Shown here: in pieces, positions 27,023 through 36,843 of the stretch
How the letters are laid out: each line of letters begins with the position of its first letter
Numbering within the stretch: position 1 is the first letter of the stretch
Assembly: GCA_012026885.1 (NCBI GenBank)
Contig: VEPL01000029.1
Location: 248,001-312,000 of the forward strand
DNA length: 64,000 nt
Direction of reading: 5' to 3'
Source: Betaproteobacteria bacterium
GTDB taxonomy: Bacteria > Pseudomonadota > Gammaproteobacteria > Burkholderiales > Rhodocyclaceae
Made by a program: the position numbers and the translations under genes
Notes under the pieces: generated by a model
What the model saw: only the letters and a program-made list of their open reading frames with translations
What the model was told of the DNA's origin: nothing
Databases searched by the model: none

Positions 27023-27038
27023 GGCGTATTTCTCCGGT

Positions 27039-27242
27039 TCAGCCGCCGCCGACGGCGACGACGATTTCGAGTTGGTCGCCCGACGCGAGCAGCGTCTCGG
27101 CATGCCGGCCTCGGGGGACGATCTCGCCGTTGCACTCGACGGCGATGCGCTTGCCGGCATAGCCGAGCGCCTCGACGAGGCCGGCGACAGTCAGCGGGTC
27201 GGGAAAGCGGCAGGGTTCGCCGTTCAGTCTGATCTCGGGCAT
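27039..27242 (-). CDS. thiS: Sulfur carrier protein ThiS
   Basis: This 67-residue ubiquitin-fold protein ends in GG, whose terminal glycine is adenylated and converted to a thiocarboxylate that supplies sulfur for thiazole synthesis. It sits directly upstream of its user, thiG, and 4 bp after the SDR gene. Confidence 0.94.
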   Translation of the reverse strand: MPEIRLNGEPCRFPDPLTVAGLVEALGYAGKRIAVECNGEIVPRGRHAETLLASGDQLEIVVAVGGG

Positions 27243-27246
27243 CGGC

Positions 27247-28011
27247 TCATTTTACCAAGCCGCGCGGCTTCCTCGGCGCGCGTCGGAACAGGCGGTCGTA
27301 GATGCTGTCGGGCAGCACACGCAGGATCTTGGCGACGACGCCCATCTGCCACGGGATAACGGTGTAGGAAACGCCGCGCTCGATGGCGCGGGCGAAGCGC
27401 GCGGCGGCGACGTCGGCCAGCAGCAAAAAGGGCATTCGGTAAGGGTTGACCGCGGTCATCGGCGTCTCGACGTAGCCGGGCACGATGGTCACCACACGGA
27501 TTCCGTGGGGACGCATCTCGAGGCGCAGGCTCTCGAGGTAGGTGATCGCCGCCGCCTTCGATGCGGAGTAGGCCTCCGCCCCGGGCAAGCCGCGGATGCC
27601 GGCGACCGAGGCGATGCCGACCAGGCGCCGTGCGCCGCCCGCCGCCTTCATCGCCGGGATGAAGGGCGCGAAGGTGGCGGCCATGCCATAGACGTTGGTG
27701 TCCATGACGCGGCGGAAGGCCGGCAGATCCTCCTCGTACTCGGTCAGCGTACCGGTCGACACGCCGGCGTTGGCGATGACGACGTCCGGAGCGCCGAAGC
27801 GGGCGACGAAATCGGCGGCTGCGTCGTTCAATGCGGCGGCATCCGTGACGTCGAGCGGATAGCAGGCGTGGCTTTGGCCGAGGCGGGCGTTCAGCGCCGC
27901 GAGCATGTCGCTTCGCCGCGCGGCGAGGCCGAGCGTGGCGCCGCGGGCAGCGTAGAAAGCGGCGAGCGCCTCGCCGATGCCCGACGAGGCGCCCGTGATG
28001 AAGACCTTCAA
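27247..28011 (-). CDS. Short-chain dehydrogenase/reductase (SDR)
   Basis: This protein of about 254 residues is a classical SDR: nucleotide motif TGASSGIGEAL, NAG motif (VIANAGVS), and catalytic S-Y-K with YSASKAAAI. The substrate is unknown; the close of the protein (RVLPDSIYDRLF) suggests a membrane-associated lipid or ketone reductase, as inference only. The start is uncertain: TTG at 28011, 4 bp after the dsbA stop, gives the standard MKVFITGASSG, while a GTG at 28041 would add ten residues overlapping dsbA. It lies inside the argS-to-trmB operon. Confidence 0.85.
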   Translation of the reverse strand: MKVFITGASSGIGEALAAFYAARGATLGLAARRSDMLAALNARLGQSHACYPLDVTDAAALNDAAADFVARFGAPDVVIANAGVSTGTLTEYEEDLPAFRRVMDTNVYGMAATFAPFIPAMKAAGGARRLVGIASVAGIRGLPGAEAYSASKAAAITYLESLRLEMRPHGIRVVTIVPGYVETPMTAVNPYRMPFLLLADVAAARFARAIERGVSYTVIPWQMGVVAKILRVLPDSIYDRLFRRAPRKPRGLVK

Positions 28012-28015
28012 GGGA

Positions 28016-28654
28016 TTATTTCTTGCCGGACTTTTCGGCACGCACCCGGGCGATCAGCTTGTCGGCATTGGCCAGCACTTCCTGATGGGTCCTGCCGAGC
28101 ACCTGGTAGCGGCCGTCGATGTAGAGGGTCGGCGTTCCCTCGACACGGTAGGCCTGCGCCATCTGATCGCCGCGGCGGACCTGATTGACGACCCCGAAGG
28201 AGTTGTAGGCCTCGGCGAACTTCTGCGGGTTCACGCCCTTGGCGGCGGCCCACTTGAGGACGTCCTCGTCGGTGAAAAGCATGACGCGATCCTGGTGGAT
28301 GGCCTTGAAGGCCTCGCCGTCGAGGCGGGCGAGGTCGCCGGTCACCTGCAACGCATAGAAGAGCTTGGCCGGCGGCACGCCGGCGGCGCGTCCGAAGGTC
28401 ACCGGGATCTTGCGCACGACGACGTCGGCCGGCTGTTTGGCAGCCCAGGCCGAGAGTAGCGGGTAGAGGTTGCCGCAATGGACGCAGGCGTAGGCGAAGA
28501 ATTCGACGACCTCGATCTTGCCCGGGTTATCGGTCGGCTGCGGCGGATTGACCGGCGCGTAATCGGTGCCGACCACCTGGGCCAGCGCGGGAACGGCGGC
28601 GGACGCACCGGCCGCGAGCGCGGCCGCGAGGAAGAGGCGACGGTTCGGTTGCAT
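28016..28654 (-). CDS. dsbA: Thiol:disulfide interchange protein DsbA
   Basis: This 212-residue periplasmic oxidoreductase introduces disulfide bonds into exported proteins. It has a signal peptide (about 1-25), the active site C57-V-H-C60 in AYACVHCGN, and the cis-proline loop EGTPTLYI. Spacing to the SPOR gene is 3 bp and to the SDR gene 4 bp, so it is a middle gene of the operon. Confidence 0.94.
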   Translation of the reverse strand: MQPNRRLFLAAALAAGASAAVPALAQVVGTDYAPVNPPQPTDNPGKIEVVEFFAYACVHCGNLYPLLSAWAAKQPADVVVRKIPVTFGRAAGVPPAKLFYALQVTGDLARLDGEAFKAIHQDRVMLFTDEDVLKWAAAKGVNPQKFAEAYNSFGVVNQVRRGDQMAQAYRVEGTPTLYIDGRYQVLGRTHQEVLANADKLIARVRAEKSGKK

Positions 28655-28657
28655 GCG

Positions 28658-29290
28658 TTACTCCTTGTTCTTGGCCAGTTGCGCGTCGATGCCGTTCTTG
28701 GCGAGATCGGCGCGCGTCTTGTTGAGGTCGTCGATGCGGACGAAAGGACCGATGCGGACGCGGTAGAAGGTCTTGTCCTGCACCATCACCTGCTGGATGT
28801 TGGCCTCGACACCCATGAAGGCCAGCTTGGCCTTCTGGTTGTCGGCATCCTGCGGCGTGCTGAACGAACCGGCCTGCAGGAAGAGCGGCACCTTGCTCTC
28901 CTTGCCGTCGTCCTTCTTCGCTTCTTCCTTCTTCGGCTCGTCCTTGGCCACCGCCGGCTTGTCGCCCTTGTTCGGGACCGCATCGGCCTTGCCCGGCAGG
29001 ATGTCGTAGAAACCGAAGCGCTTCTCCGGCACCGGGTCACCCGGCTTGCCGGGCAGCGCCAGCGGCTCGCCCGACCCTGCCGGCGCCGCCTTGCCGGACA
29101 CCGGGGCATCGCCGCGCGCGGGGGTCTGCACCTGTTTGTTGAACGGCAAAGGTGACTTGTTGAGGTACCAGATGACGCCGGCGGCCAGGCCGACGCCGAG
29201 TACCAGCCCGATGAACATGCCGATCAGCGTGCCGCCGCCGGATCTCTTGCGGGCCGGCTGGCTCCTGCGTGGTTTCATGTCGCGGCTCAT
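28658..29290 (-). CDS. SPOR domain protein (FtsN-like)
   Basis: This 210-residue bitopic inner membrane protein has a basic cytoplasmic start (MKPRRSQPARKRSGGG), one transmembrane segment (about 21-43), a long Pro/Lys/Glu-rich periplasmic linker, and a C-terminal SPOR domain (about 132-205; FLQAGSFSTPQDADNQKAKL and FYRVRIGPF) that binds denuded glycan strands at division septa. Neighbouring argS lies 8 bp upstream, the same argS-SPOR order as in many betaproteobacteria. It may be the FtsN of this organism. Confidence 0.88.
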   Translation of the reverse strand: MSRDMKPRRSQPARKRSGGGTLIGMFIGLVLGVGLAAGVIWYLNKSPLPFNKQVQTPARGDAPVSGKAAPAGSGEPLALPGKPGDPVPEKRFGFYDILPGKADAVPNKGDKPAVAKDEPKKEEAKKDDGKESKVPLFLQAGSFSTPQDADNQKAKLAFMGVEANIQQVMVQDKTFYRVRIGPFVRIDDLNKTRADLAKNGIDAQLAKNKE

Positions 29291-29298
29291 CGCTCTCC

Positions 29299-31062
29299 TT
29301 ACATCGATTCCGGGCAGCCGACCCCGAGAATCGCCATGCCGTTGCGGATCACCTGGCGGACGGCGGCGGCCAGCGCGACACGGGCGTCGCGCAGCGCCGG
29401 ATCGTCGACCAGCATGCGTTCGGCGTTGTACCAGCCATGGAACTCGGCGGCAAGATCCTTCAGGTAGAAGGCAACGAGATGGGGCGCCAGGTCGCGCGCT
29501 GCCTGGTCGACCACGTCGCCGAATTCGGCGAGCTTGCCGGCGATCGCCAGTTCGCGCGGGTTGGCAAGCAGGGCGAAATCGGCGCCGGCGAGCGCGGCAA
29601 TCTCACCGCCCCACTGGTTGATGACCGAGCAGACGCGGGCGTGGGCGTACTGGATGTAAAAGACCGGGTTCTCGTTGGTCTGGCTCTTGGCGAGGTCGAG
29701 GTCGAAGTCGAGGTGCTGGTCCGATTTCCTGAGCGCATAGAAGAAGCGGCAGGCATCGTTGCCGACTTCGCCGCGCAGCTCGCGCAGCGTGACGAACTCG
29801 CCGGAACGCGTCGACATCGAGGCCTTCTGGCCGTTGCGGTAGAGCACGGCGAACTGGACGAGCGCCACCTGCAGCTTGCCGGCATCGAGGTCGAGTGCCT
29901 TGACGGCACCGCTGACGCGCGGGATGTAGCCGTGATGGTCGGCGCCCCAGATGTTGATGATCTGGTCGAAGCCGCGTTCGTACTTGTTCAGGTGGTAGGC
30001 GATGTCGGAGGCGAAATAGGTGTAGAGGCCGTTTTCGCGCTGGACGACGCGGTCCTTCTCGTCGCCGAAGGCGGTCGAGCGGAACCATTTTGCCCCGTTC
30101 TGCACGTAGATGTGGCCCTTCTTCTCCAGCAGCGCGACGCAGCGGGCGACCAGCCCGGTGTCGTAGAGCGCCTTCTCGGAAAACCAGACGTCGAAATGGA
30201 CGCCGAATTCCTCGAGATCGCCGCGGCAGTCGGCCAGCTGCTCGGACAGCGCGTGCTGGTGCACGTAGGCCCAGTCCGGGCCGAGCAGGTCCTTGGCACG
30301 GGCGATCAGCGCATCGAGGTGCTGCTCGCGCTGCTGCTTGGCCTCGTCGTCGGCACGCACCGCCTCGGGCAGGCCCGGCGTGCCGGCCAGCACGTCGTCG
30401 GCCGGCCGCAAGAAACGGGCGCCGTGCGCCACGGTCATCTGCCTCGCCATGTCGCGCACGTAGCCGCCCTGGTAACCGTTGGGCGGGAAAGGTACCGTGG
30501 TGCCGTGCTGGTCGAGGTAGCGCAGCCAGGTCGACAGGCCGAGGATGTCCATCTGCCGGCCGGCGTCATTGACGTAGTACTCGCGGGTAACGTCCCAGCC
30601 GGCGAAGGCCAGCAGGCTCGAGAGCGAGGCGCCGTAGGCAGCGCCGCGACCGTGGCCGACATGCAGCGGGCCGGTCGGGTTGGCGGACACGTATTCGACC
30701 TGCACCTTGCGCCCGGCGCCGAGCGCCGAGCGGCCGAAATCACCCCCGGCCGCCAGCGCCGCGGCGACGATGCCGGTCTTGGCTCCGGCATCGAGGGCGA
30801 AATTGATGAAGCCGGCGCCCGCCACCTCGGCCCGGGCCACCAGCCCGGACGATGGCAGTTCGGCGACCAGGCGGGCGGCAATCTCGCGCGGGTTCTTCTT
30901 CAGCGCCTTGGCCAACTGCATGGCGAGGTTCGTGGCGAAGTCGCCATGGGTCGGGTCGCGCGGCCGCTCAAGGTGGACAGGGGTCGCTGCGGCATCGGGG
31001 GCAACACTGGCCAGCGCCTGCTGCAGCAGCGCGGTCAGCTCGGATTTCACGTCGTGGGCCAT
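29299..31062 (-). CDS. argS: Arginyl-tRNA synthetase
   Basis: This 587-residue class I synthetase attaches arginine to tRNA(Arg). It has the N-terminal Add1 domain, the HIGH motif in ANPTGPLHVGHGRGA, and a C-terminal DALR anticodon-binding domain. The KMSKS region is degenerate (QKASMSTRSGEFV), as is common for ArgRS. A minus-strand TATAAT lies 30 bp before the ATG. It heads the argS-SPOR-dsbA-SDR-thiS-thiG-trmB operon. Confidence 0.97.
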   Translation of the reverse strand: MAHDVKSELTALLQQALASVAPDAAATPVHLERPRDPTHGDFATNLAMQLAKALKKNPREIAARLVAELPSSGLVARAEVAGAGFINFALDAGAKTGIVAAALAAGGDFGRSALGAGRKVQVEYVSANPTGPLHVGHGRGAAYGASLSSLLAFAGWDVTREYYVNDAGRQMDILGLSTWLRYLDQHGTTVPFPPNGYQGGYVRDMARQMTVAHGARFLRPADDVLAGTPGLPEAVRADDEAKQQREQHLDALIARAKDLLGPDWAYVHQHALSEQLADCRGDLEEFGVHFDVWFSEKALYDTGLVARCVALLEKKGHIYVQNGAKWFRSTAFGDEKDRVVQRENGLYTYFASDIAYHLNKYERGFDQIINIWGADHHGYIPRVSGAVKALDLDAGKLQVALVQFAVLYRNGQKASMSTRSGEFVTLRELRGEVGNDACRFFYALRKSDQHLDFDLDLAKSQTNENPVFYIQYAHARVCSVINQWGGEIAALAGADFALLANPRELAIAGKLAEFGDVVDQAARDLAPHLVAFYLKDLAAEFHGWYNAERMLVDDPALRDARVALAAAVRQVIRNGMAILGVGCPESM

Positions 31063-31091
31063 TGCTTCGTGGCAGGAAAGGCAAAGGGGCG

Positions 31092-31097
31092 ATTATA
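31092..31097 (-). promoter_or_regulatory. Probable -10 element for the argS operon
   Basis: On the minus strand a perfect TATAAT lies 30 bp upstream of the argS ATG (31062). No good -35 is found at 16-18 bp spacing, so strength is uncertain. The 109-bp gap also has to serve divergent ubiB. Confidence 0.4.
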
Positions 31098-31171
31098 CGC
31101 CCTGTGGCACTGCGGGCCGCCCGTCGCCGTGATAGCATGCCCGTTTAGCCTTTTCGCCGCCAACGCCCGCC

Positions 31172-32692
31172 ATGCGTTTGTTCCGCCTGCTCAAGATCGC
31201 CTCCGTCGCCAGCCGCTACGGCCTCGACGAACTGGTGCTCGAGCACGAGCCGAGCGGCCGCCTCGTGCGGCTCGCCAATACCCTCCAGTTCTGGCGCGAC
31301 CTGTCGACGCCACGGGCCATGCGCCTGCGCCTGGCACTGGAGGCGCTCGGGCCGATCTTCGTCAAGTTCGGCCAAGTGCTGTCCACGCGCCGCGACCTGC
31401 TACCGGCCGACATCGCCGACGAACTGGCCAAGCTGCAGGACCGCGTGCCGCCCTTCGATTCGCAGCTCGCCCTGCGCGAGATCGAGAAGGCCTACGGGCA
31501 GCCGGCGACCGAGGTGTTCGCCGAGTTCGACGCGGTGCCGGTGGCATCGGCCTCGATCGCCCAGGTGCACTTCGCCCGCCTCAAGGAAGAAGACGGCAGC
31601 CACGAAGTCGCCGTCAAGATCCTGCGCCCGAACATGCTCTCGGTGATCGAGCACGACCTCGCCCTGATGGACAGCTTCGCCATCCTGCTCGAGAAGCTGT
31701 GGTCGGACGGCAAGCGGCTGAAGCCGCGCGAGGTGGTCGCCGAGTTCGCCAAGTACCTGCGCGACGAGCTAGACCTGATGCGCGAGGCCGCCAACGCCTC
31801 GCAACTGCGGCGCAATTTCACCGATTCGAAGCTCCTGATCGTGCCGGAAGTGCACTGGGACTGGTGCACGTCGACGGTCATGGTCATGGAGCGCATGCAG
31901 GGCACGCCGATTTCGCAGATCGAGCGCCTGCGCGAGCAGGGCATCAACCTGTCCAAGCTCTCGGAGGCGGGCGTCGAGATCTTCTTCACCCAGGTCTTCC
32001 GCGACGGTTTCTTCCACGCCGACATGCACCCCGGCAACATCTTCGTGCATGCCGACGCCCGCTACATCGCGCTCGATTTCGGCATCGTCGGCACCTTGAC
32101 CGACACCGACAAGAACTACCTCGCGCAGAATTTCCTCGCCTTCTTCCGCCGCGACTACAAGCGCGTCGCCGAGGCGCACATCGAATCGGGCTGGGCGCCC
32201 AAGGACACCCGCGTCGACGAGTTCGAGGCAGCGATCCGCGCCGTCTGCGAGCCGATCTTCGATCGTCCGCTCAAGGACATCTCCTTCGGCAAGGTACTCC
32301 TGCGCCTGTTCCAGACCTCGCGCCGCTTCAACGTCGAGATCCAGCCGCAGCTGGTGATGCTGCAGAAGACCCTGCTCAACATCGAGGGCCTCGGCCGCCA
32401 GCTCGACCCCGAACTCGATCTGTGGAAGACGGCCAAGCCCTTCCTCGAGCGCTGGATGAGCGAGCAGGTCGGCTGGCGCGGCGTGCTGCGCACCCTGCGC
32501 CATGAGGCGCCCTACCTCGCGCGCACTGTGCCGCAGCTGCCGCGCCTCGTGCACCAGGCGCTGGCGCGCGAGCCGGCGCCCGACCTGCAGCCGCTACTCG
32601 AACGCCTGATCGCCACGCAACGCCGGCAAACTGCCTGGCTGGCGGCAATCGCCCTGCTCCTGGCCGCGCTGCTCGCCCTGCACGTCCACTGA
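31172..32692 (+). CDS. ubiB: Ubiquinone biosynthesis accessory kinase UbiB
   Basis: This 506-residue member of the ABC1/ADCK family supports ubiquinone synthesis at the inner membrane. It has KFGQ (65-68), the ASASIAQVH loop (125-133), invariant K149, the catalytic segment HADMHPGN and DFGIVGTL. Two short C-terminal hydrophobic segments, the last being [15 protein letters not shown], anchor it in the membrane as in E. coli UbiB. It is followed after 7 bp by the SNF2 helicase gene. Confidence 0.95.
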   Translation: MRLFRLLKIASVASRYGLDELVLEHEPSGRLVRLANTLQFWRDLSTPRAMRLRLALEALGPIFVKFGQVLSTRRDLLPADIADELAKLQDRVPPFDSQLALREIEKAYGQPATEVFAEFDAVPVASASIAQVHFARLKEEDGSHEVAVKILRPNMLSVIEHDLALMDSFAILLEKLWSDGKRLKPREVVAEFAKYLRDELDLMREAANASQLRRNFTDSKLLIVPEVHWDWCTSTVMVMERMQGTPISQIERLREQGINLSKLSEAGVEIFFTQVFRDGFFHADMHPGNIFVHADARYIALDFGIVGTLTDTDKNYLAQNFLAFFRRDYKRVAEAHIESGWAPKDTRVDEFEAAIRAVCEPIFDRPLKDISFGKVLLRLFQTSRRFNVEIQPQLVMLQKTLLNIEGLGRQLDPELDLWKTAKPFLERWMSEQVGWRGVLRTLRHEAPYLARTVPQLPRLVHQALAREPAPDLQPLLERLIATQRRQTAWLAAIALLLAALLALHVH

Positions 32693-32699
32693 CCCCGGA

Positions 32700-35600
32700 A
32701 TGCCGCCGCTCTCGCTGGATGCCTGCACCGAGAAGCACCTGATCGACTGGCTCGGGCGCCACACGATCGACAAGGCACGTGCCTACGTCGACGAGGTGCA
32801 GGAACTCGAGATCGAGCCTGATTTCGTCAGTGCCGTCATCCCCGGCAGCGCCCCACGCCCCTACCACGCGATCGCCAAGCTTATCGCCGGGCGCCAGGGC
32901 CAGGCACAACTGGTCAGCACCTGCACCTGTCCGGTCGGCAGCCAGTGCAAGCACGTCGCGGCGATGCTGCTGCGCGTCGTCGCCGAGCGCGGTCAGCCCG
33001 ACCGCGTCAGCCCCGGCGTGCTGTCCTGGGTCGAGGACCTGCGCCGCGCCTCGCTCGCCGTGGCGCGCAGCAAGGCGCGCCCGCCCGGCGCCCGCCAGCG
33101 CCTCTTCTACCTGCTGAAGTGGACACCCGACCAGCGCCAGTTCGGCATCGAGATCGTCAAGGGCAAGTTCGCCGACGGCGGCGAGACCTGGTGGAACGTC
33201 GAGCGCGCGCTGCTCAATCCGCCCCAGTTCGTCGGCGAGGACGACCTCGGCATTCTGCGCGCGCTGTGGGCCGACCGCCTGCACGAGACGCGCCTGCGCG
33301 CCTTCGGCCTCGGCCCGAAGCACGGGGCGGAAGCCCTCGGTCGGCTGGTCCGCAGCGGCCGCCTGCATACCGACAACGGTGACGGCCTGGCACTCGACGA
33401 AGGCAACACGCGCCCGGCTACGGTGGCCTGGCGCATCGACAGCCGCGGCCTGCAGCACCCCGTCCTGATCGCCGACCCGCCGGCCGAGCTGGCCATCCCG
33501 GTGCAACCGCCATGGTACGTGGACATGGCTGCCGGCGAGGCGGGGCCGCTCGAAGTCGCCGGCGACCCCGAGGTCATCGCCCGTCTGTTCGCCTTGCCGC
33601 CCCTGTCGGCCAGCGAGGCGGCGGTCGTCTCGCGCACCCTGGCCGAAGTCGCCCCCGACCTGCCCAAACCCTCCGAGGACGCAGCGATCCGCCTGCGCAC
33701 CGTCGCCGCGCCCCTGCAGCCGGTGCTCCAGCTCGACAGCGTCGCCATCCACGGCAACCGGCCGTGGCGCGGCTATGCCGCCGGCACCGCCGGCGAACAG
33801 TTCGACATCGCCCGTCCGCTCTTCCGCTACGCCGATGTCGATGTCCGCCCCGATGAACCGCACGAATTCGTCACCCTGCCCGAGGGCGAGACCGTCCACC
33901 TGCGGCGGCGTCCCGATGAGGAAAGGCGGGTCCTGGCGGCGTTGACCGCAGCCGGTTTCGAGAAGGTGCCCTCGCACCTGCTCGACACCTTCGGCCGGCC
34001 GCCCGAGGGCGTCTTCGCGCTGGCCTGTGAAGCCGACTGGAGCGCCTTCATGCAGGCCGGGCGCGACGCGCTGCGCGTGGCCGGCTGGCAGGTGGAATAC
34101 CCGGATGACTTCCGCCACCACCTGCTCGAGGTCGACGGCTGGGAAGCCGAGCTGGTCGCCGGCGAAGGCGGCTGGTTCGACCTCGACATGGGCATCCTCG
34201 TCGACGGCGCCCGCCTGCCGCTGGCGCCGCTGCTCGCCAGCCTGTTCCGGCGTGACACCCGCTGGCTCGACAGCCTCGCCGTCGCGGCGATACCCGACGA
34301 CGAGGCGATCGAGCTGCAGACGCCGCTGCGCCGGCGCATCCGCGTGCCCGCCGCGCGCATCAAGCCGCTCGCGGCGACGCTGATCGACCTGTTCGACGGC
34401 TTTTCCGGCGGCGACACGTTGCGCGTCTCGCGCTTCGACGCACCACGCCTGGTCGCGCTGGAAGACACCAGCCGCTGGCAGTTCCGCGGCCAGCACGACA
34501 TCCTCGCGCTGGCCGGCAAGCTGCAGGCGGCGCAGGGCATCGCCGACACGGCGCCGCCGGCCGGTCTCGGCCTCGAATTGCGCCCCTACCAGAAGGAGGG
34601 TCTGGCCTGGCTGCAGTTCCTGCGTGCCCACGACCTCTCGGGCATCTTGGCCGACGACATGGGCCTTGGCAAGACGGCGCAGACGCTGGCCCACCTTCTG
34701 CTCGAGAAGGAAGCCGGGCGCCTCGACCGCCCTGCCCTGATCATCCTGCCAACCTCGCTCGTGTTCAACTGGAAGCACGAGGCCGCCCGCTTCGCCCCCG
34801 GCCTCTCGCTGCTGCCGCTGCACGGACCCGAACGCAAGAGCCGCTTCGCCGACATCCCTGCGCACGACGTGGTGCTCACCACGTATCCGCTCCTCTGGCG
34901 CGATGCCGACGAATTGACCCGCTACAGTTACCACCTGCTCATCCTCGACGAGGCCCAGACCGTCAAGAACGCGCGCAGCCAGGGCGCCGAGGCCGTCCGC
35001 CGCATTGAGGCGCGCCACCGCCTGTGCCTGACCGGCACCCCGCTCGAAAACCACCTCGGCGAGCTGTGGAGCCAGTTCGACTTCCTGCTGCCCGGCTTCC
35101 TCGGCGACAGCCGCCAGTTCGCCCGCTACTGGCGCACGCCAATCGAGAAGGGCGGCGACCGCGAACGGCGCGACCTGCTCGCCCGCCGCATCCGGCCCTT
35201 CATCCTGCGCCGGCGCAAGGAGGACGTGGCCCGCGAACTGCCGCCCAAGACGATCATCGTCCGTTCCGTCGAACTCGAAGGCGGCCAGCGCGACCTCTAC
35301 GAGACGGTGCGCGCCGCGATGGACTCCAAGGTGCGCGAGGAAATCGCGCTGCGCGGCTTCGCGCGCAGCCAGATCGTCATCCTCGACGCCCTACTCAAGC
35401 TGCGCCAGGTCTGCTGTGACCCTCGCCTGGTGCGCTCCGGCGCGACCCGCCGGGTCGAGGAACGGGCCAAGCTCGACATGCTGATGGAGATGCTGCCGGA
35501 ACTGGTCGACGAGGGCCGCCGCATCCTCGTCTTCTCACAGTTCACCAGCATGCTCGAGCTGATCGAGATCGAACTCGTCGCGGCCGGCGTTCCCTACACC

Positions 35601-35978
35601 CTGCTGACCGGCGATACGGGCGATCGCGAAGGAGCCATCCGCCGCTTCCAGGAAGGCGAGGTGCCGGTCTTCCTGATCAGCCTGAAGGCGGGCGGCATCG
35701 GCCTCAATCTGACCGCTGCCGACACGGTGATCCACTACGACCCGTGGTGGAACCCGGCGGTCGAGAACCAGGCGACCGACCGCGCCCACCGGATCGGCCA
35801 GGACAAGCCGGTGTTCGTCTACAAGTTGATCGTCGCCGGCAGCATCGAGGAGAAGATCATCGCGCTGCAGGAAAGGAAGGCCGAGCTTGCCGCCGGCATT
35901 CTCTCCGACGACCGCAGCGTCGATGTGAAGTTCGGCAGCGACGACCTCGCCGCGCTGTTCGAGCCGCTGCCCGGCTGA
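32700..35978 (+). CDS. SWIM zinc finger plus SNF2-family DEAD-like helicase
   Basis: This 1092-residue protein is a Swi2/Snf2 ATPase that would translocate on double-stranded DNA and remodel protein-DNA complexes. The N-terminal SWIM zinc finger is C75-x-C77-x5-C83-x-H85. A middle region of about 450 residues is not recognised in detail. The ATPase starts near 620: Walker A DDMGLGKT at 652-658, DEAQ box LILDEAQTVKN, LTGTPLENHLGELWS, and the C-terminal motif VI QATDRAHRIGQ. The ATG at 32700 lies 7 bp after ubiB. Its job in bacteria is poorly known; RapA is the nearest well-studied relative. Confidence 0.9.
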   Translation: MPPLSLDACTEKHLIDWLGRHTIDKARAYVDEVQELEIEPDFVSAVIPGSAPRPYHAIAKLIAGRQGQAQLVSTCTCPVGSQCKHVAAMLLRVVAERGQPDRVSPGVLSWVEDLRRASLAVARSKARPPGARQRLFYLLKWTPDQRQFGIEIVKGKFADGGETWWNVERALLNPPQFVGEDDLGILRALWADRLHETRLRAFGLGPKHGAEALGRLVRSGRLHTDNGDGLALDEGNTRPATVAWRIDSRGLQHPVLIADPPAELAIPVQPPWYVDMAAGEAGPLEVAGDPEVIARLFALPPLSASEAAVVSRTLAEVAPDLPKPSEDAAIRLRTVAAPLQPVLQLDSVAIHGNRPWRGYAAGTAGEQFDIARPLFRYADVDVRPDEPHEFVTLPEGETVHLRRRPDEERRVLAALTAAGFEKVPSHLLDTFGRPPEGVFALACEADWSAFMQAGRDALRVAGWQVEYPDDFRHHLLEVDGWEAELVAGEGGWFDLDMGILVDGARLPLAPLLASLFRRDTRWLDSLAVAAIPDDEAIELQTPLRRRIRVPAARIKPLAATLIDLFDGFSGGDTLRVSRFDAPRLVALEDTSRWQFRGQHDILALAGKLQAAQGIADTAPPAGLGLELRPYQKEGLAWLQFLRAHDLSGILADDMGLGKTAQTLAHLLLEKEAGRLDRPALIILPTSLVFNWKHEAARFAPGLSLLPLHGPERKSRFADIPAHDVVLTTYPLLWRDADELTRYSYHLLILDEAQTVKNARSQGAEAVRRIEARHRLCLTGTPLENHLGELWSQFDFLLPGFLGDSRQFARYWRTPIEKGGDRERRDLLARRIRPFILRRRKEDVARELPPKTIIVRSVELEGGQRDLYETVRAAMDSKVREEIALRGFARSQIVILDALLKLRQVCCDPRLVRSGATRRVEERAKLDMLMEMLPELVDEGRRILVFSQFTSMLELIEIELVAAGVPYTLLTGDTGDREGAIRRFQEGEVPVFLISLKAGGIGLNLTAADTVIHYDPWWNPAVENQATDRAHRIGQDKPVFVYKLIVAGSIEEKIIALQERKAELAAGILSDDRSVDVKFGSDDLAALFEPLPG

Positions 35979-36005
35979 CTGCCACCCCCTGCCCGGCAGC
36001 GGGTG

Positions 36006-36683
36006 TCAGTGCATTAGCCGGCGCCGTTTCCCGCTTGCCGAGGCCATCGGCTCCGGCTGAACCTGGGTTGGCTGGGCGGCGAAGAACAGCGCGACGTCCT
36101 CGACCTGGGCCTCGGTCAGGCCGCTATAGGCGCGCGCCATGAGGTAGCTGCGGAAGGGGCGCCGCCCGGCAAGAAATTCGCGGATCTGGTTGGCGAGATA
36201 GACCTGCGGCTGGCCGGCGAGGCGCGGCCGATCGAGCCCCCGCCTGTCGCTCTCCCGCCCCTGGTCCTCGTGGCAACCGGTGCAACGTGCCTCATAGACC
36301 TGGCTGCCGCGCTCGACCGCCGCGGAGTCGGCGGCATCCGCCGGGAACGCCGCCGAAGGCTGTGGCTGCGCGGCGAAATGGCCGGCAAGCTGGCCAATCA
36401 GGTCGGGCGAATAGCCGGCCGGAACATGCCAGGGAATCGACGTTCCCCAGCGGCCCTTCTGCAGGGCGAGCATGGCCTCGACGAGGTAGGCCTGAACCTG
36501 CCCGGCGAGGTGCGGGGTGTCGTTGTTCCGGCTGACGCCGGCTTCGCCATGACAACTCGTGCATTCCGCCAGGGCTGTGGCGAAGGACGGGCCGGCGGCA
36601 GGCAGGGATGGCGCGGCGACCAGCAGCCCGACCAAGGCGACCACCGACCTCATCTGCCGCAACCGCTTCGGATATCCAGCCAT
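36006..36683 (-). CDS. Diheme cytochrome c (c4-like)
   Basis: This 225-residue periplasmic protein has an N-terminal signal (basic KRLRQMR, then a hydrophobic stretch ending SLPAAG) and two heme sites, CTSCH and CTGCH, in two c-type domains as in cytochrome c4. HLAGQVQAYL in the first and RLAGQPQVYLANQI in the second are the matching helices typical of c4. ATG at 36683 is chosen because a G-rich site precedes it; ATG at 36653 would also leave a usable signal peptide. Its partner oxidase is not in the window. Confidence 0.88.
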   Translation of the reverse strand: MAGYPKRLRQMRSVVALVGLLVAAPSLPAAGPSFATALAECTSCHGEAGVSRNNDTPHLAGQVQAYLVEAMLALQKGRWGTSIPWHVPAGYSPDLIGQLAGHFAAQPQPSAAFPADAADSAAVERGSQVYEARCTGCHEDQGRESDRRGLDRPRLAGQPQVYLANQIREFLAGRRPFRSYLMARAYSGLTEAQVEDVALFFAAQPTQVQPEPMASASGKRRRLMH

Positions 36684-36843
36684 GTGCGCCCCCCGGGATC
36701 GGAAATGCGATGCGTACGAATCGGCACCGCCCGAACCCACCGGAAGCATCTTATGCCAAATGCCTAGCCATGGCCATGTCCTGCGGCAAAATACGGCAGC
36801 AGAGGACGAAGCGACCCCGTATCGGGATCGACCGCAACTGCCC

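Noticed and set aside
29299-31062. Broken KMSKS motif in ArgRS as a sign of inactivity
   Set aside because: Many bacterial ArgRS enzymes have a degenerate KMSKS; the rest of the enzyme is complete.
32376-35054. An 892-codon open frame on the minus strand
   Set aside because: It mirrors the third codon position of the SNF2 helicase and ubiB genes and has no recognisable motif or ribosome site.
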